A DNA stretch of 64,000 nucleotides from Atherix ibis (lineage: Eukaryota > Arthropoda > Insecta > Diptera > Athericidae). A model generated the notes under the pieces. The model was not told the origin of the DNA and made no database searches. It worked only from the letters and a program-made list of their open reading frames with translations. Where the stretch lies: assembly GCA_958298945.1 (NCBI GenBank), contig OY282610.1, positions 31,136,167 to 31,200,166 on the forward strand, written 5' to 3'. A program made the position numbers and the translations under genes. This document shows, piece by piece, positions 1 to 12,929 of this stretch (positions are counted from its first letter, which is position 1; the number at the start of each line of letters is the position of its first letter).

Positions 1-2334
1 TATTTAATTTTTGGATATATGGTAGTCATAAATATGTAACTGAATATGGTATAAACTTGTAGGGATAAATATATGTTTCAATATATTATCTTGAACAGTT
101 GTAGAATATCTTTGAGAAAATGTATTTATTTAGCAAACTCTAGAATGAACATCTGGAAGGAAAACAAATCCTCTAATTTGTATTAGCATATGGTGACTTG
201 TTTATAAATGATATATTATTAAATATTAATTTGCTCTTTTTTGACAACTTAAAATATAATTTAAATATTTTTATATGTTAAAAATTTTACTTTAATAATT
301 TGAAGCAATTTCCATCTTTGAAATAGATAATAATTAATTTATTTAAGAAAAATCCCTTTATTGACTTGAAAAAAACTAATTATTAAATTTTTTAATTATG
401 TTTTATAAAAAAATTGTTAATTCTAAATTTGCTTAATTTAGAAAATTTTTTCAAGTATATACCATTTTCTTGTACATAATTTTTTTTTTTTTTTACTACA
501 ATATTTAATATAATTTTAAAAACGAATTTTTAAGGAAATTATTATAATAATTATGAAAATGTAAGTAATTTTGAAATTCGTTTTCTTATCCGCTAATAAA
601 ATAATATAAATCATAAATAAGCATTATGAACGTATTCTTAAAATTTAATTATGAATAAAAGAATAAAATTATATTAACCACTTTTTTTTTTTGCCCATAA
701 GAAAGAGGGGAGATCGAATAGGTGGATAAATAAATATTCGGTTTAGGAAAAAAATAACTAATAATATCCTTGGCAGAATTTCACTTGAATCAGTCAGTTT
801 CATAAATTTATTAATTGTTGACAAGAGGAATTTTTTAATGGCACATTTTAACATTCAAGCAATGCTTACATAAGCTTTTTTAAAGCTGGGTGTAATTTTC
901 TACTCAGCAGGGGGGAACTTTTTCTAAATAATGCCCCAAAGGAAAATTTATCTTTTATCGTCGTCTTCATGCCTCTGTAGAGGATTATTTTTAATACCTT
1001 ACAAGTGTCTATGTCTGCGTTTAGATCTTTTCGTTGTTGTTTTTTTTTTTTTTTTGTATATTTTATTCTTGAAAAAAATTTCTTTTCCATTTCAATTCCT
1101 TGAATTCGCCTTATACCTTCTTTCCGCTAATTTTTATACCTCGTCTTTTTTGTACTAGTTTATTTGTAATTTTTTGTTTTCTCTTTTCGGATTTATTTCC
1201 TTTTCCTTAATATTGTGCAAATTAATTTTAAATTATCAAATACGCTAAAATATTTAGAAAATCGGATAAAGTACTAACTCAAGTTTTGTTCTCTTAAAAA
1301 AATAAAAATAATAGCATTTGTTATATTTAATCGATTAGTAAAACATTATATCCTATAAAAGTTTCTAATAAATAATGAAAGAAAAACAGACCAGGAGATA
1401 AGATAAATATTCAAATTTATTTGGTTATCTATTTTTGTAATTATTATTTATTTTTATATTGAACAGGATGAAAATATGTTGGTTGGTCTTCTTTATATTT
1501 TACAGGTATTATATTGTTATTTTTATAATTCTTCGTTGATCTGATATTAAAAGAGATTCAAAATACTTTTTAAGTAGTAATTATTATTGAATATAGGAGT
1601 ATAAGTATTTTTTTTTTATTTTTTTTTTTATATAACAACAAAACTGATTATATTGTTATTAGAAACTTTCTTATAATGGCAACAGATTTTGTAGAGCAGA
1701 TTTTCTAGCTTCATTTACACAGATTTTGGAAATACTGTTTCATATTTTTCTATTTAATATCCTTGTTCAAATGTTGTATACATAATAAGTTAATATATTA
1801 GCAATACATTATTGTTTGCTAGTGTCTTCTATTATTTCTAGATTCTCTTATCTGTGTCAGAATAAGTATTTACGTTTTAGACCTAAGTAAATAACCTTCA
1901 TCACAGTTTATATCAGAATTTCTATAAAATCCCTTTCACTTTATGCTGATAAGTAAATCGATGCACTAACTGACTTTGTGATTAATTGAGGTGTCATTTC
2001 ATATTGTACCCATATCATTTTATGGACAAATTATCTTTGGGACTTTTATTATAGACACGATTTTCTAATATAATCATAGATTTAAGAAATTGCTATTTTC
2101 ATCGCTTGAAATTTAAATATTTACTATAGAAAATATTTAATGGATATTAAAGGGGATTTGTTGTTCGAAAATAAAATTCATATCATTTTTCTTTTTTCTT
2201 TTATTCATTTCATTATAAAAATCAACAATAATAATATATTTAATATAAAAGAATTAGATTTATTTTGTGCATTTTTATATATATTTTTTTTTCTTCTTCT
2301 AATAATTATAATAATTAATAAAATATGAAAGAGG
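1..2334. other. AT-rich sequence without recognisable gene
   Basis: Long A and T runs and only short chance open frames. A slightly less AT-rich patch near 890-1160 has short overlapping frames on both strands, but they are low-complexity and match no family I know. I see no transposon end here. Confidence 0.7.
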
Positions 2335-3330
2335 GAGTAAACACCCTTTGGTGATACTCTACCTAACGAAACTTATTTTAAATTTTCAAGAGACCAAGAG
2401 GATTGGATTCAACAGTAATTGGAAGACATAGAGGAACCCCAAAGCTAAAGTTCGTAAGTCCAGATAGGTTTTAAGATAGTATTATCTATAATCAGAAAGT
2501 TGGATCCTTTTGAGTCTCATATCTGGATTTAAGGTTAATGATTTTTCTATTGTGTTATAGTCCTTAATACTATCATCACAATTGTCAATGATGCGATAAC
2601 CAGGAGTCCTGTCAAGTCCTGTTAAATCAGGGCGTGTGGTGTAGCGTCCTAACTAACACCGTTGTTCTACCGAAGGCAGGGCCTATCTCGTCTTCTGTAT
2701 CATAAATGGAGCCACTATAGACTTTCCGAGCAGAATCTTCATCACCAATACGGATTAGTTGTCCAGCCCTGATGTTATGAACAGAATTTTCAAACGAAAT
2801 AATTTAGTTGACCATATTTCAACAGGGAAAATATTTGATCTATTTATTAAGCGAATAGAGCTATTCTTCCTAGTAAGATAGCGAAAAGTATCTTATAGAT
2901 AGTACTCATCAATGTTATTACTACACTCTGTGATATATTTTTGGCCAGGCAGTGTGTATACATTGGCCAGGCAGTGTGTCACCAGTTGACAACGGGCGAC
3001 TTGTCGTTCTTGAGTCAGCGGATCGCTTTTGTCGTTACCTCAATGTTTGGTGGCAGTAGCCAGGTCCAAGCTTGAGATATCCAAGATGTCTGACGGATAT
3101 TTTTCCGTGCAAGCCAGGTTTGAATATTTCATTTGCCGTGCTAACCGTTTGGTATACTCATGCAAGATTTTGGTGCTGACGTACCGCCTGGATGCGCCGT
3201 GCCGTTCTATCTTGCTGTCAAATGCTTCTTGCCTTGAAACAGGCATCGTGCAATCGTTCTACTTCTTTGAGAAATATGTCCTAATCCTAAATGTTATTAT
3301 TTTAAGTGCATAGCCGTCCACTTATCGGTT
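2335..3330 (-). pseudogene. Degenerate coding-like segment of unknown family
   Basis: I do not recognise this. It is clearly richer in G and C than its surroundings and reads on the minus strand as broken, protein-like stretches. A 68-codon open frame lies at 3040-3246. Further along, readable pieces such as SGSIYDTEDEIGPAFG (about 2680-2730) and IIDNCDDSIKDYNTIEKS (about 2520-2590) are separated by stops and frame changes. The even amino-acid composition is unlike the K/N/I/F-rich chance frames nearby. It could be a decayed transposon or retroelement gene, or exons of an old host gene. The plus-strand frame at 3029-3313 overlaps it and looks less protein-like. Function unknown. Confidence 0.3.
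2941..2979. repeat. Short tandem duplication, 22-bp period
   Basis: TTGGCCAGGCAGTGTGT occurs twice, starting at 2941 and 2963, with five bases (ATACA) between. Seen directly; it lies inside the unknown coding-like segment. Confidence 0.85.
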
Positions 3331-4092
3331 GACCCCGAAACCTGCTCTGAGCAGATGATTTTTGGTTAGCAACAAAAATTTGTTTTTAAAATATATTGCA
3401 GTTGTACTTCTCCAACATACCAGTTGCTATCCACCGTATGTGTGATAATTGTTGAGCAGCTCCGGATGGTATATTCCATGAGAAAGTGTGCAATATTTTT
3501 TTACCGGATTAGTTGCGATTTCTTTCGTTCGCTATTTCCTGTATTCCCCTTTTTAGTTAGAGTTGTTTTTACAGAATGACGGTATTAATCTTAAGCCCAA
3601 TCTGCCTACAGGACAGCATCTCGAAAATTCAACTGGTGGATAGCCTTTAGGCTTTTGGGAACATTTGGTGAGCAACTATATTACACTTTTCTATGGCTTT
3701 TCGTTTTAAGTTAAAAGTGAAAATTAAAAAACAAATTAAATTATTTTATGTAGAACGGTCATTTTAAAATACGTTAATATAATTTTATTTCTCTAAAATA
3801 ACATTATTTTATTATTGAAAATAATAATGTGCTTTTCGTAATATTTTTATTATTTAATTTTAAGGGGTAACGATTAAAAGTCTATTTATAGTTGACAGCT
3901 GTTAAGTTATATGTAAATTGTTATGTTCAACAAATTATCGTAATGCAAGTTTGAGATATAAATGCTGTAAGTTAATGTACTTTTTGTAGATTATTTTAAA
4001 CGATGATTTTAAAAATAATTATAAATGTCTATTCTATCTGAATTACTTGTATTCGTATTATTGTATTATTGTGATCTTCCGTAGGCTTATAA
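3331..4092. other. No gene seen
   Basis: A moderately GC-richer beginning (to about 3680) with no readable protein, then AT-rich sequence up to the MarB insertion. Nothing else supported. Confidence 0.6.
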
Positions 4093-4094
4093 TA

Positions 4095-4954
4095 CGAGGT
4101 CTGTTGAAAAAGTATCGCGAATTTTGAATTTTTGCGGGTTACGTATATTTGATTTTCGATTTTTTGTAGTATTATGTTGTTTCTCATGTATTTTAATTAT
4201 GCCGACATTTTGAATTTTCAGTTAATTTTTGACAGCTGCTTTGCTTGCACGTTTTTTGGCTCGTCTTCGATTTTTGCCCATTCCAAAAAATGTATCAAAG
4301 AATCTGTTTCGGGAACAAGAAAAAGTCACATGGGGCCAGATCTGGAGAATACGGTGGCTGCGGTATTATTAGTATGCGTGAGCAGGGGCGTTATCATGGT
4401 GCAAAAACCAATTTTTGTTCTTCCACAAATCCGGGCGTTTCTGGCGGATTACATCGCGCATAACTTGCAGTTAATATTCCTTATTGACCGTTCCACCCTG
4501 TGGCAAGAACTCATGATGCACTACGCCCCTGCAATCGAAGAAAACTGCATGCAAAACCTTGGCATTAGACCGAACTTGGCGCTCTTTTTTCGGTCTTGGC
4601 TCGTGCGGCAGCTTCCATTGGGATGATTGAGCTTTGGTTTTCACGTCATAACCATAAACCCATGATTCGTCATCAGTTATGACCCTCTGAAGCAAATTTG
4701 GATCATCGCGGACAGAGTCCAACAGTTCCTTAACAGTGTTAATGCAATGCTGTTTTTGGTCGAAAATGGGCAAAAATCGAAGACGAGCCAAAACACATGC
4801 AAGCAAAGCAGCTGTCAAAAATTAACTGAACATTTAAAATGGCCGACTTTTTAGTCATAAGTGAGAGATATGAGTACCAATATAATGTCACAAAAATATC
4901 GAAAATCGATTGCAATAACCCGCAGAAATCGCGATACTTTTTCAACAGACCTCG
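4095..4954 (-). mobile_element. MarB mariner copy 1, deletion derivative with long terminal repeats
   Basis: An 860-bp element flanked by TA on both sides (4093-4094 and 4955-4956). Both ends read CGAGGTCTGTTGAAAAAGTA inward. The inverted similarity continues for about 187 bp on each side, up to the shared word GCCCATT, with some divergence in the middle. This is far longer than the roughly 30-bp repeats usual for mariner. The interior holds an incomplete transposase on the minus strand whose first part (DNA-binding domain) and last part are missing. Both deletion joints are also present in the copy at 50042-51129, so the truncated form itself appears to have spread, presumably mobilised by a transposase elsewhere. 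Confidence 0.9.
4290..4790 (-). pseudogene. MarB mariner transposase remnant
   Basis: DDE/D transposase of the Tc1/mariner superfamily, which cuts and pastes the element at TA sites. The frame at 4471-4790 starts directly in the linker region (KQHCINTVKELLDSVRDDPN) and covers the first catalytic aspartate (ITDDESWVYGYD) and the strand RSNAKVLHAVFFDCRGVVHH. After a stop at 4471 the reading continues through the second catalytic region HHDNAPAH (near 4385) and a damaged third region ending FFLFP-like near 4315. The helix-turn-helix half is absent: the 5' non-coding repeat joins straight to the linker. It cannot encode an active enzyme. Confidence 0.85.
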
Positions 4955-4956
4955 TA

Positions 4957-7019
4957 TATCGCAGTTAGGTGCCAGCGTTCCAATCAGTTTGTCCCTGTTT
5001 TTTCGTATAAATATATCGTGTTGTTCCGGTATCCCAAAAATCTTTCAGTTTTTTAAGGACTAAATGATCTCCTTTTTATTTAAATATCAATATTTAATCA
5101 CTTTAGTCTGATTTTGTTCCGAGTAGGTGAACGGAAAATTTTTTCGTCAAAATTAATTCACACACACAGATTGAGGATGGGGATCAAAAGCATATATTAT
5201 ATTATATATAAAAAAAGGATATATTTCAATTTTACGAATATGATTCCAATATTCTAAACTTTATAATGCGAACTAAAATTAAGTTGATTTCAAATAGTCT
5301 AGCTTCTTTTAATGATATTTTAATAAATACTTTCAAAAATAATCTAATATAAGTGCCAATATTTGTATCCCTAATAAGACAACTTTCACATTAAATACCT
5401 TTTAAATGTGTTCAGAAAATCTTAATAAGTGATTACCTACAAAGAATTTATGAAATTTCAATTGTTAACTTAGCAAAATAAAGAAAGTATTTTTGATATT
5501 TTTTCTTCTTCAAAAACAATTGAAAGGATATATTTTGTAATAACCACATTTGTCAATAATATAGGATATTATGTACGTGAAAATATTATAGTTTCAATGT
5601 AGAAATGACTGACATAATATGGTTCAGCACTATTTTATGTGACAAAGATTGATGGTCATATGTAGACTGTTAAAAGTCATTCATCATTATATTAACGGAA
5701 AATGTTACATAAATAATGTCATGAAGTAATATTACAAATGTTTTCAAATTTTAAACAAATATCCTTTAGTATAAAAGAATAACAATGTTTCACTGTATAT
5801 TTAAAATATAAGAACAGAGGGGTTTTTTTTAAAATTATTTATTTTTTATTTAGTTTCGTTTAAGAATATTTCCAATTGAATTTCTTTGAATGTTATAAAT
5901 GCGAGTAAACGTGTATGTATTTTGTCATTGCCAATTTTATTTGAAAACTAAGCTTACTAATGGACATTTATTTGAAATTAATATACCAAAGCAAATAGTA
6001 GTTTTTCCAAATCTGAAAAAGCGGAAATTTGATCATAAATCCAAGATTAGACATATGAGATTATGAGGTCGGAGAATATTAATAATCCATCAAAATATCT
6101 TTTTTCGTAGCATTTCCACACTGATATTTTTATAATAAAAATATATTCAAGTATTAAATTATACAAAAAAGTAATAGTAAGCTGAAAAAAATCTACTTCT
6201 ACTCTGTAGATTAATGTGAAAGTATTTTTCAATCAGGATACTTTCTACAGGATCATATCTGTCACCGTACTTTGGCAATAATCCTGCTGTCAATTATTTA
6301 TAAAAATACGGTTTGAAATTTATTTACGTAAAGTTTTCTGATCAGATGGTAGTATTTTTCAATAAGATAATATTGTATCTTATTCAAATTTAAGAAATAC
6401 TTATTTTAAACAACGTTTACCTTATTTATTGAATAATTAAAATTAAAATTTTTAATATTATATTCAAAATGAATTAGCAAATTATAGGCGTACAATTAAT
6501 AAATAAATTCTTTTTCTAAAGACCAATTTTACCATAATATATAAAAAAGGATTTTAAGCACGTGGATTAATTATAAAGTATATTATATAAGATAGTAAAA
6601 TATATTTTTTGCTAAGCGTGTATATTATTTTCATTTCTTTCATAGTAGTTCCTTTGGGCAGATCTATTCATATTATCGGATGTGTTGTTTCCATTCTTCA
6701 AAGGCGGAAACTGAAATCGTCTTTAGCACCTCGGTTACATTGCCTGAACCGAAAAATCAATTTTTTTACACATACGGGGACTTATTCATTAGTTTTAATT
6801 ATAAAAAATGATATAATTTCACAAAAAACCGCACTGGTCTCACATTTTCAACAGTTATCGATACTGAAATCCTTTCTTAGTAAGGTTCGTCTACAATTGC
6901 TTCACGAACAATAATGTTTAATACTTGTTTTTTTTTTTAATAAGTCATATTCCTTAAACTCTCATTGCAACCGTTTATAAGTCAAACTCGGCATTCACCA
7001 AAGTCTAAAAACGGTACTA
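4957..7019. other. AT-rich sequence without recognisable gene
   Basis: No transposon end or family-like protein is certain. On the minus strand near 6640-6740 a short reading (VLKTISVSAFEEWKQHI) faintly resembles a mariner transposase C-terminus, too short to call. The 101-codon plus frame at 6609-6914 overlaps it and matches nothing I know. Confidence 0.6.
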
Positions 7020-7021
7020 TA

Positions 7022-8288
7022 CGAGGGTCATTCAAGAAGTACTTAGCCTACAAAAGAAAAACGAAAATTTTGGAAAGGTGGCAATTTATTTTTTCCACAT
7101 AATCTCCTTCAAGCTCGATACACTTGGCCCAGTGATGCTCTAACTTTTTTAACCCGTCCAAAAAATACATTTTCTCGAGGGAAGCAAAATAGGCCTCCGT
7201 GGCGACGATGACCTCCTCATTCGACCCAAATCTATTCCCGGCGAGTGATTTTTTCAGGTTTGGAAACAAAAAGTAGTCACAGGGGGCCAAATCTGGAGTG
7301 TACGGTGGATGGGGCAGCAATTCGTAGCGCAATTCGACCAATTTGGCCATGGCGACGGTGGAGGTGTGAGCCGGCGCGTTGTCGTGGTGGAACAGCACTT
7401 TTTTCTTCGCAAAGCGGGGCCGCTTTTTCTTCAATTCGACGTCAAATCGGCCCAATAAGTCAGCATAGTAGCGCCCCGTGATTGTTTTACCCTTCTCGAG
7501 GTAATCGATGTGGATCACACCTTGTGAATCCCAGAAAACGGTGGCCATCACCTTTCCCGCCGATCGAACAGTCTTCGCCTTCTTCGGAGCACGGTCGCCG
7601 GGTGAAGTCCACTGTTTCGACTGTTCCTTGGTCTCTGGTGTGTACCAGTGAATTCATGATTCGTCGAACGTCACGAAACGGCGCCAGAACTCCGCTGGAT
7701 TGCGCTGAAATAGCGCCAAACACGTCGCCGATGTGGTCTCACGGTTGCGCTTGTTTTCCGGTGTGAGCAAACGACAGCTTTCTCATGCCCAGTTCTTCGT
7801 GTAGAATATGATGCACCTTTCCTACTGCGATGCCCACAGTCTCAGCTATCTCGTGAACCTTCAATCGACGGTCTGTCAACACGAGATCGTGGACTTTTTT
7901 AACGTTTTCCTCCGTAGCAGCCGTTTTCGGGGCATCTGGGCGTAGCTCATCAAAAACCGACGTGCGACCACGAACAAACTCGTTGAACCAATTCTTGATG
8001 GTCGCCATCGAAGGAGAAGAGTCACCATACACAGCATCCAAGCGATCTTTGATTTCGCTGCGAGTTTTCCCTTCCAAAAACAAGAATCTAATCACCGAAC
8101 GATATTGTTCTTTTTCCATTTTTGTGCAACCGACCGACACGCTCGCTTTCAAAGGCTCTCAAAACAAAACTAATCGACTGAAACTTTGACAGTAGGTTAC
8201 TAAAAGATTTTACTGCATGATGGTAAATTTCTTTTGTGACAGCAGTTCTATTGGGCAGTGAGGCTAAGTACTTAATGAATGACCCTCG
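7022..8288 (-). mobile_element. MarC mariner, full-length but inactive
   Basis: A 1,267-bp element with a TA duplication (7020-7021 and 8289-8290). The terminal inverted repeats begin CGAGGGTCATTCA on both ends and stay similar for about 28 bp, through AAGTACTTAGCCT. The length is right for a complete mariner. One transposase gene fills it on the minus strand. The outer repeat resembles that of MarA in this window, so the two are sister families, but the proteins differ clearly. It is surrounded by plain AT-rich DNA. Confidence 0.95.
7048..8119 (-). pseudogene. MarC mariner transposase, broken
   Basis: Start taken at the ATG at 8119 (MEKEQYRSVIRFLFLEGKT), which lies a normal distance inside the terminal repeat. 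The N-terminal helix-turn-helix domain reads in one frame to about 7770. There some 16-20 bases, covering the conserved WVPRLL-like linker, are missing and the frame shifts. The first catalytic motif is reached in another frame but its tryptophan codon is TGA (FDES-stop-IHW, near 7657). The catalytic C-terminal half (7048-7551) is open, with HHDNAPAH and SPDLAPCDYF-type motifs 34 residues apart (DD34D). At least one frameshift and one stop make it non-functional. Confidence 0.93.
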
Positions 8289-8290
8289 TA

Positions 8291-11200
8291 CATCAATAAA
8301 AGAGAGGCGTACAAGCTTTAAGGTGAAAGTTCATTACTGTGCCAGATCCTTTTCAGTATAAAATTTTCTATAATTTTCTTCCCAATACTGTGCCAGATCA
8401 ATATATTTCTTATAATAAATTTTGTATTTATTTTTTATAATTGAAAATGTTTTCATTTGATTTATCCTTGCAAGTAGTTTTTCGGCATCTATAATATTAA
8501 TCTATTGAGTTTGAATCCAGCTGATTATATAGAGAGTATTTGTTTTAGTTATTGCCAAATAGCCTGAGATATTGTTATATTAATAATTTATGTTTCAAAA
8601 TAATTTTTGTTAAAAATTATAAAAAAATAAGTATTATTATAAAAAATAAGTAATTTATTTCAGTATTAAACAAATTTCAATATTTAACTTGATACAAAAT
8701 ATAAAGGACCGTTTGAGGTTCATATGCTAGTTAAATGAAAAATTTATCTAAAATATGTACTTGAATAAGTTTATATAAAAGAAATATAATTTTAATAATT
8801 AAGAGATAACTTGTCTTTTTAAATTAAAATGTAAATTGTATATTAATGATTTGGAATTGAAAAAGGGTTTTTATTTGTTTTAAAAAAAATTTAACCATAA
8901 GTAATGTATTGATTCAAAGAAATATTGAAAAAGAGTCACGTACTTACCATACGAGTTTGAAACTTAAACTATTCATCAAGAAAGTACTAACATCTCGGCT
9001 TAATCTCATAATTCAAAAAATTATTTAATGTTAAAATTTTACAAAAATGAAAAAAAAAATCATTTCTGATCGTATAATGATAAAATATTATAGAAAATCT
9101 TCTCAAGGATATTTTGAATGATTTTACATCCGAACATATACATATACATATTTATATACTCATATGAATAAATTGTTTAGTCTCTTATCTTATATTGGTT
9201 TTAGTTTTAGTAGTCGATAAAATCGAATACACAATCTTCTTATCGATTATTCATTTGTACTATAATATTTTTTTATTTGGCCTTCTCTTATAAAATATTT
9301 TTGATATTTATCCTTAATAAGAATGCAAATGACTGAATATGGTATACAGACGAAAAATGTTTCCTTATAAGAGTATGAGTCAATAAATGAACATAGAAAT
9401 AGTACTGAAATAATATATATCGAATGAAAAGTAGAAAAATATGAACTATTCAAAAATAATTTTATATAAGATTGGATAGATATTTTCAATATAATTTAAC
9501 CATAGGAGAAATATCACAATGCCAAAGGGAAATAACAAAACTTTCGATATTGTGATAAGAAAATAAGAAAATGAAAATTGTGTGAACGTGAACGTGATCT
9601 TTATGTAACTACATATGTTGTATCTGAATACAAAAACTAAAAGGTTATGAATACCAAAAAGAACTTAATAAATAAGAAAGGACTATTGATCAAATATAGT
9701 ATTTCCTGATAAAAAAAAAATCTTTCAACAAATTTACGATGATGACTTACTTATTCATTAATGCAAGGATCTTAGTGTGTCATGGAATATTTGTTAACAG
9801 AATATTTTTTTCCTATTTCGAAAGATTATTTATAAATATTTCGTTATATGTATATCATTCATAGACAAGAATTATCGATATTACTATTACTTTCAATTTC
9901 ACAAAAACTGTATAAGAAGGTAGAATTTTCTCTGCTACAAAATATTTCAACTAAAAAAAATTTAACTTAACCTTCAAAAATTTATACTAAAACTAAATAT
10001 TATTTAATATTTACTAAATTTTTTTATTATTTTTTAAAATAAACTTTCATTTTATTAATAATAAAATAATGTAGAAAATTATTTTTAATTGGATATAGTA
10101 TAAAAATATTTTTAAAATATGATTTTTATTGTGAACAAATTAACATTTTTCCAAGTCAAAATAAAAATTTTTGGATTTAAAAAACAAAAATTCTAATAAA
10201 AAATATGATTTTGAATTTATTTCTATAAGATTAAATTTTTTAGTTCAGATAAAATAACATCATTTGAAAAGCTTTCTCGGTACCTAAATGGTAATAGGAA
10301 AAATTCACCTATTTTTTCGTTAAAATTTTCATTTTTACCTAGTAAATAAATATTGTACACAAAAATATTCTCAATTACTTTCATTTATTGTATTAACAAA
10401 AAAAAAAATTCTAGTTTAAAAATTAATTATTCATAATTATAAAAAGGCAAAGAATAATACAAAAAAAAAATCATTAGTAAAGAATAGGAATTAATTAACT
10501 TTATTTAAGTATTCATATTGTATATTATTAGGAGTAAATAAATCTTAATTAAAAAATATTATCTGCATTCAAAATTAGTCTATTAGCATTGATGGTTTCT
10601 TAAGTCTTCCATTGAATATATTAAAACCTTTTCAATTTAATTTATCTACCTACGTATTATTTTAGCTCCTATTAGAATCAAGCTATTTAATTATGAATAA
10701 CATTACTTAGAAGAAACAATTTTGAACAGGCTGACTAAATAATCAAAAAGTTCATCGTATTTTCAGTTGATACTCTCAAATTACCTTATAGAAATATAGT
10801 TAAATGAATACTCGTATAATTGTATGAATTAAAAAAAAGAGAATTCATAATTGTGTCAACCATTTTCATTTTTAAGCATAAGTAAATTAACATAACGAAA
10901 GGCATATGTTGAGATATTTATGATTTTCCATTTGAACATGAATATTTTTTTACATATTTGATATTGATTAGAAAATAATGTGGAAAATTTTATTTATTAT
11001 TAATAATAATTATTTAAAATATTATAAAATTAATTTTAATTAATATGATCTAAATGAAATTTTATATTATTTAAATTTTTTTTTACATTAGTTATTTTTG
11101 AAAAATTCTTAAAGTAAAATTAGGAAATTTTATTTTTACATTTTTGAAATTATTCTATTTAGAAATAAAAAAAATTTATATAAACAAAATTAATAACTAT

Positions 11201-11630
11201 GAATATGACCAATTAAAATGATTTATATTTGAAAAGTAAATTTTTATTTTACTAAACTAAAAAAACTAGTAAATTTTCCATTCTCGTACAGATCAATTAA
11301 CTTGATACCAATCCTTGAAAAAAAACTTTTAAAATAACTACATCTATTCCCAAATAATAAATAAAATATTCGTAATTACAAATTTTGCTTCCAATCCGAA
11401 TACTCCCAATGCCATTACGTTATTGATTCTATTATATTGTTTTTGTTGAGAGAAAATATAATTGCCCAGGAATATTTTTGAAAATTTGTATGATATTCTG
11501 AGCTTTTAAGGATAACTGTTATCTTAATATAAAGTCATATCTTTCCTATTGTTATTTCGAAGTTACAGTAAATAATATATCCTTTTTTAGCCGAAGTCTC
11601 ATAGGACAGTATTTTTAGTCATATTTGATA
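8291..11630. other. AT-rich sequence without recognisable gene
   Basis: Over 3 kb of very AT-rich DNA. Open frames are short and dominated by K, N, I, F and Y. Includes one copy of the octamer TACTCGTA at 10809-10816. No transposon ends, RNA genes or readable proteins seen. Confidence 0.7.
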
Positions 11631-11632
11631 TA

Positions 11633-12814
11633 CGAGGGTCGTTCAATAAGTCCTTAGAAAAAGATGGAAAAAAACTGTTTTTTAAAAAAAAAAATTTTTA
11701 TTTTAATCTCCCTTTAGGTCTATACACTTTTTCAACCGTTTCCAAAATTTTTATCCCGTCCAAAAGATAGTATTTCGGAAGTTCTGCAAAATACTCATCG
11801 GTTTGAGCAATGACGTCCTCGTTGGAAGTGAACCGTCGTCCGCCAAGCCATTCCTTCAGATTGGGGAAAAGAAAATAGTCACTCGGTGCCAAATCTGGTG
11901 AATAAGCGGGTTGCTGCAACAATTCCATTCTCAATTCCACAATTTTGGCCATGTAAACAGCGCAGGTGTGCACACGCGCATTGTCCTGATGCAAGAGGAT
12001 TTTTTTCTTCTTCAGATGGGGGCGTTTCTCTTTGATTTCCTCGCTCAACCGTTGCAATAACGACGCGTAATACGCTCCTGTTATTGTTTTTCCTTCTTCC
12101 AAGTAGTCGATAAAAATGATGCCCTGCGAATCCCAAAAGACCGTGGCCATCACTACTTGTAGTAGTGTATCCAGGTTTCGTCCACAGTGACATATCGACG
12201 AAGGAATTCGGCAGGATTGCGATGGAAGAGTGCCAATATAGCCTCAGAGTCCACTACACGATTGCGCTTATTCTCCTCTGAGAGCAAACGCGGCACCCAT
12301 CTTGCTGATATTTTTTTCATAGACAATTTTTCATGCAAAATTGAAGCGACTGTACCTTGTGATATGCCCGTGGCCTCAACTAATTCGCGCACTTTAATTC
12401 GCCGATCGTTCAAAATCAGATCGTGGATTTTGTTCATGATTTCAGGAGTAGACACCTCAACTGGGCGTCCTGAACGATGTTCATCTTTTGTGGATGAACG
12501 GCCACGTTTAAATTCATTCACCCAATTGTAAACCATCGCAAACACAGGTGCAGATGTGCCATGAACTGCATCCTATTCGGCTTTGCTTTCTTTCGGCCTT
12601 AAGCCTTTCAAATGGAGATGTTTGATGACAGCCCTAAACTCGCTTTTTCATTGTTATGCACAAATAAATGTCGTTAACTTTAATCGACGATAGAAATTGA
12701 CCTACGCTATGGATCGAGCTGAAATTTTGACAGCTTTCCTGTCGATAATGCTACTTTATCGACACTATGAGCGCAATTTCTCGGATTTTCTAAGGACTTA
12801 TTGAACGACCCTAG
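11633..12814 (-). mobile_element. MarA mariner copy 1, internally deleted
   Basis: A 1,182-bp element flanked by TA (11631-11632 and 12815-12816). The left end reads CGAGGGTCGTTCAATAAGTC; the right end is the same in inverse, except that one CpG-region base has changed (CCCTAG instead of CCCTCG). The transposase is on the minus strand. Compared with the copies at 32468 and 62311, about 85-90 bp are missing from the middle of the gene. Confidence 0.95.
11698..12651 (-). pseudogene. MarA mariner transposase, multiply broken
   Basis: Mariner DD34D transposase. The start codon (12649-12651) is present, but two bases lost right after it throw the frame out. A TAG replaces a leucine codon further on (near 12575). 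From 12545 the DNA-binding part reads well (TVYNWVNEFKRGRSSTKDE-like; WVPRLLSEEN linker) through the first catalytic motif VTVDETWIHYY. There the roughly 85-90-bp deletion creates a stop. The catalytic half then reads from 12153 with HQDNARVH and SPDLAPSDYF. The last dozen residues are shifted (GRLK instead of GDYVEK). Not functional. Confidence 0.93.
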
Positions 12815-12929
12815 TAATCTTCATACCCATATCGCATCAGCTATACAAATCCTGATATATCTTCCAAATATTTACAATCCCATATCCACTATCTTTAGTC
12901 GTTGTTTAAGATATACAAAGTGAACGAAC

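Noticed and set aside
1..60. TATGGTA/TACCATA words as 3-base scars of Mos1-type mariners
   Set aside because: They occur at about the number expected from composition (roughly 14 seen by eye), so no signal.
3029..3313. 94-codon plus frame
   Set aside because: Overlaps the minus-strand coding-like segment, which reads more like protein.
6609..6914. 101-codon plus frame, and a faint mariner C-terminus on the opposite strand
   Set aside because: The plus frame matches nothing; the minus reading is under 20 residues and has no second motif, so neither is called.
7482..7766. 94-codon plus frame, and the frames at 7245-7481 and 7487-7723
   Set aside because: They lie antisense or out of frame to the MarC transposase and are shadows.
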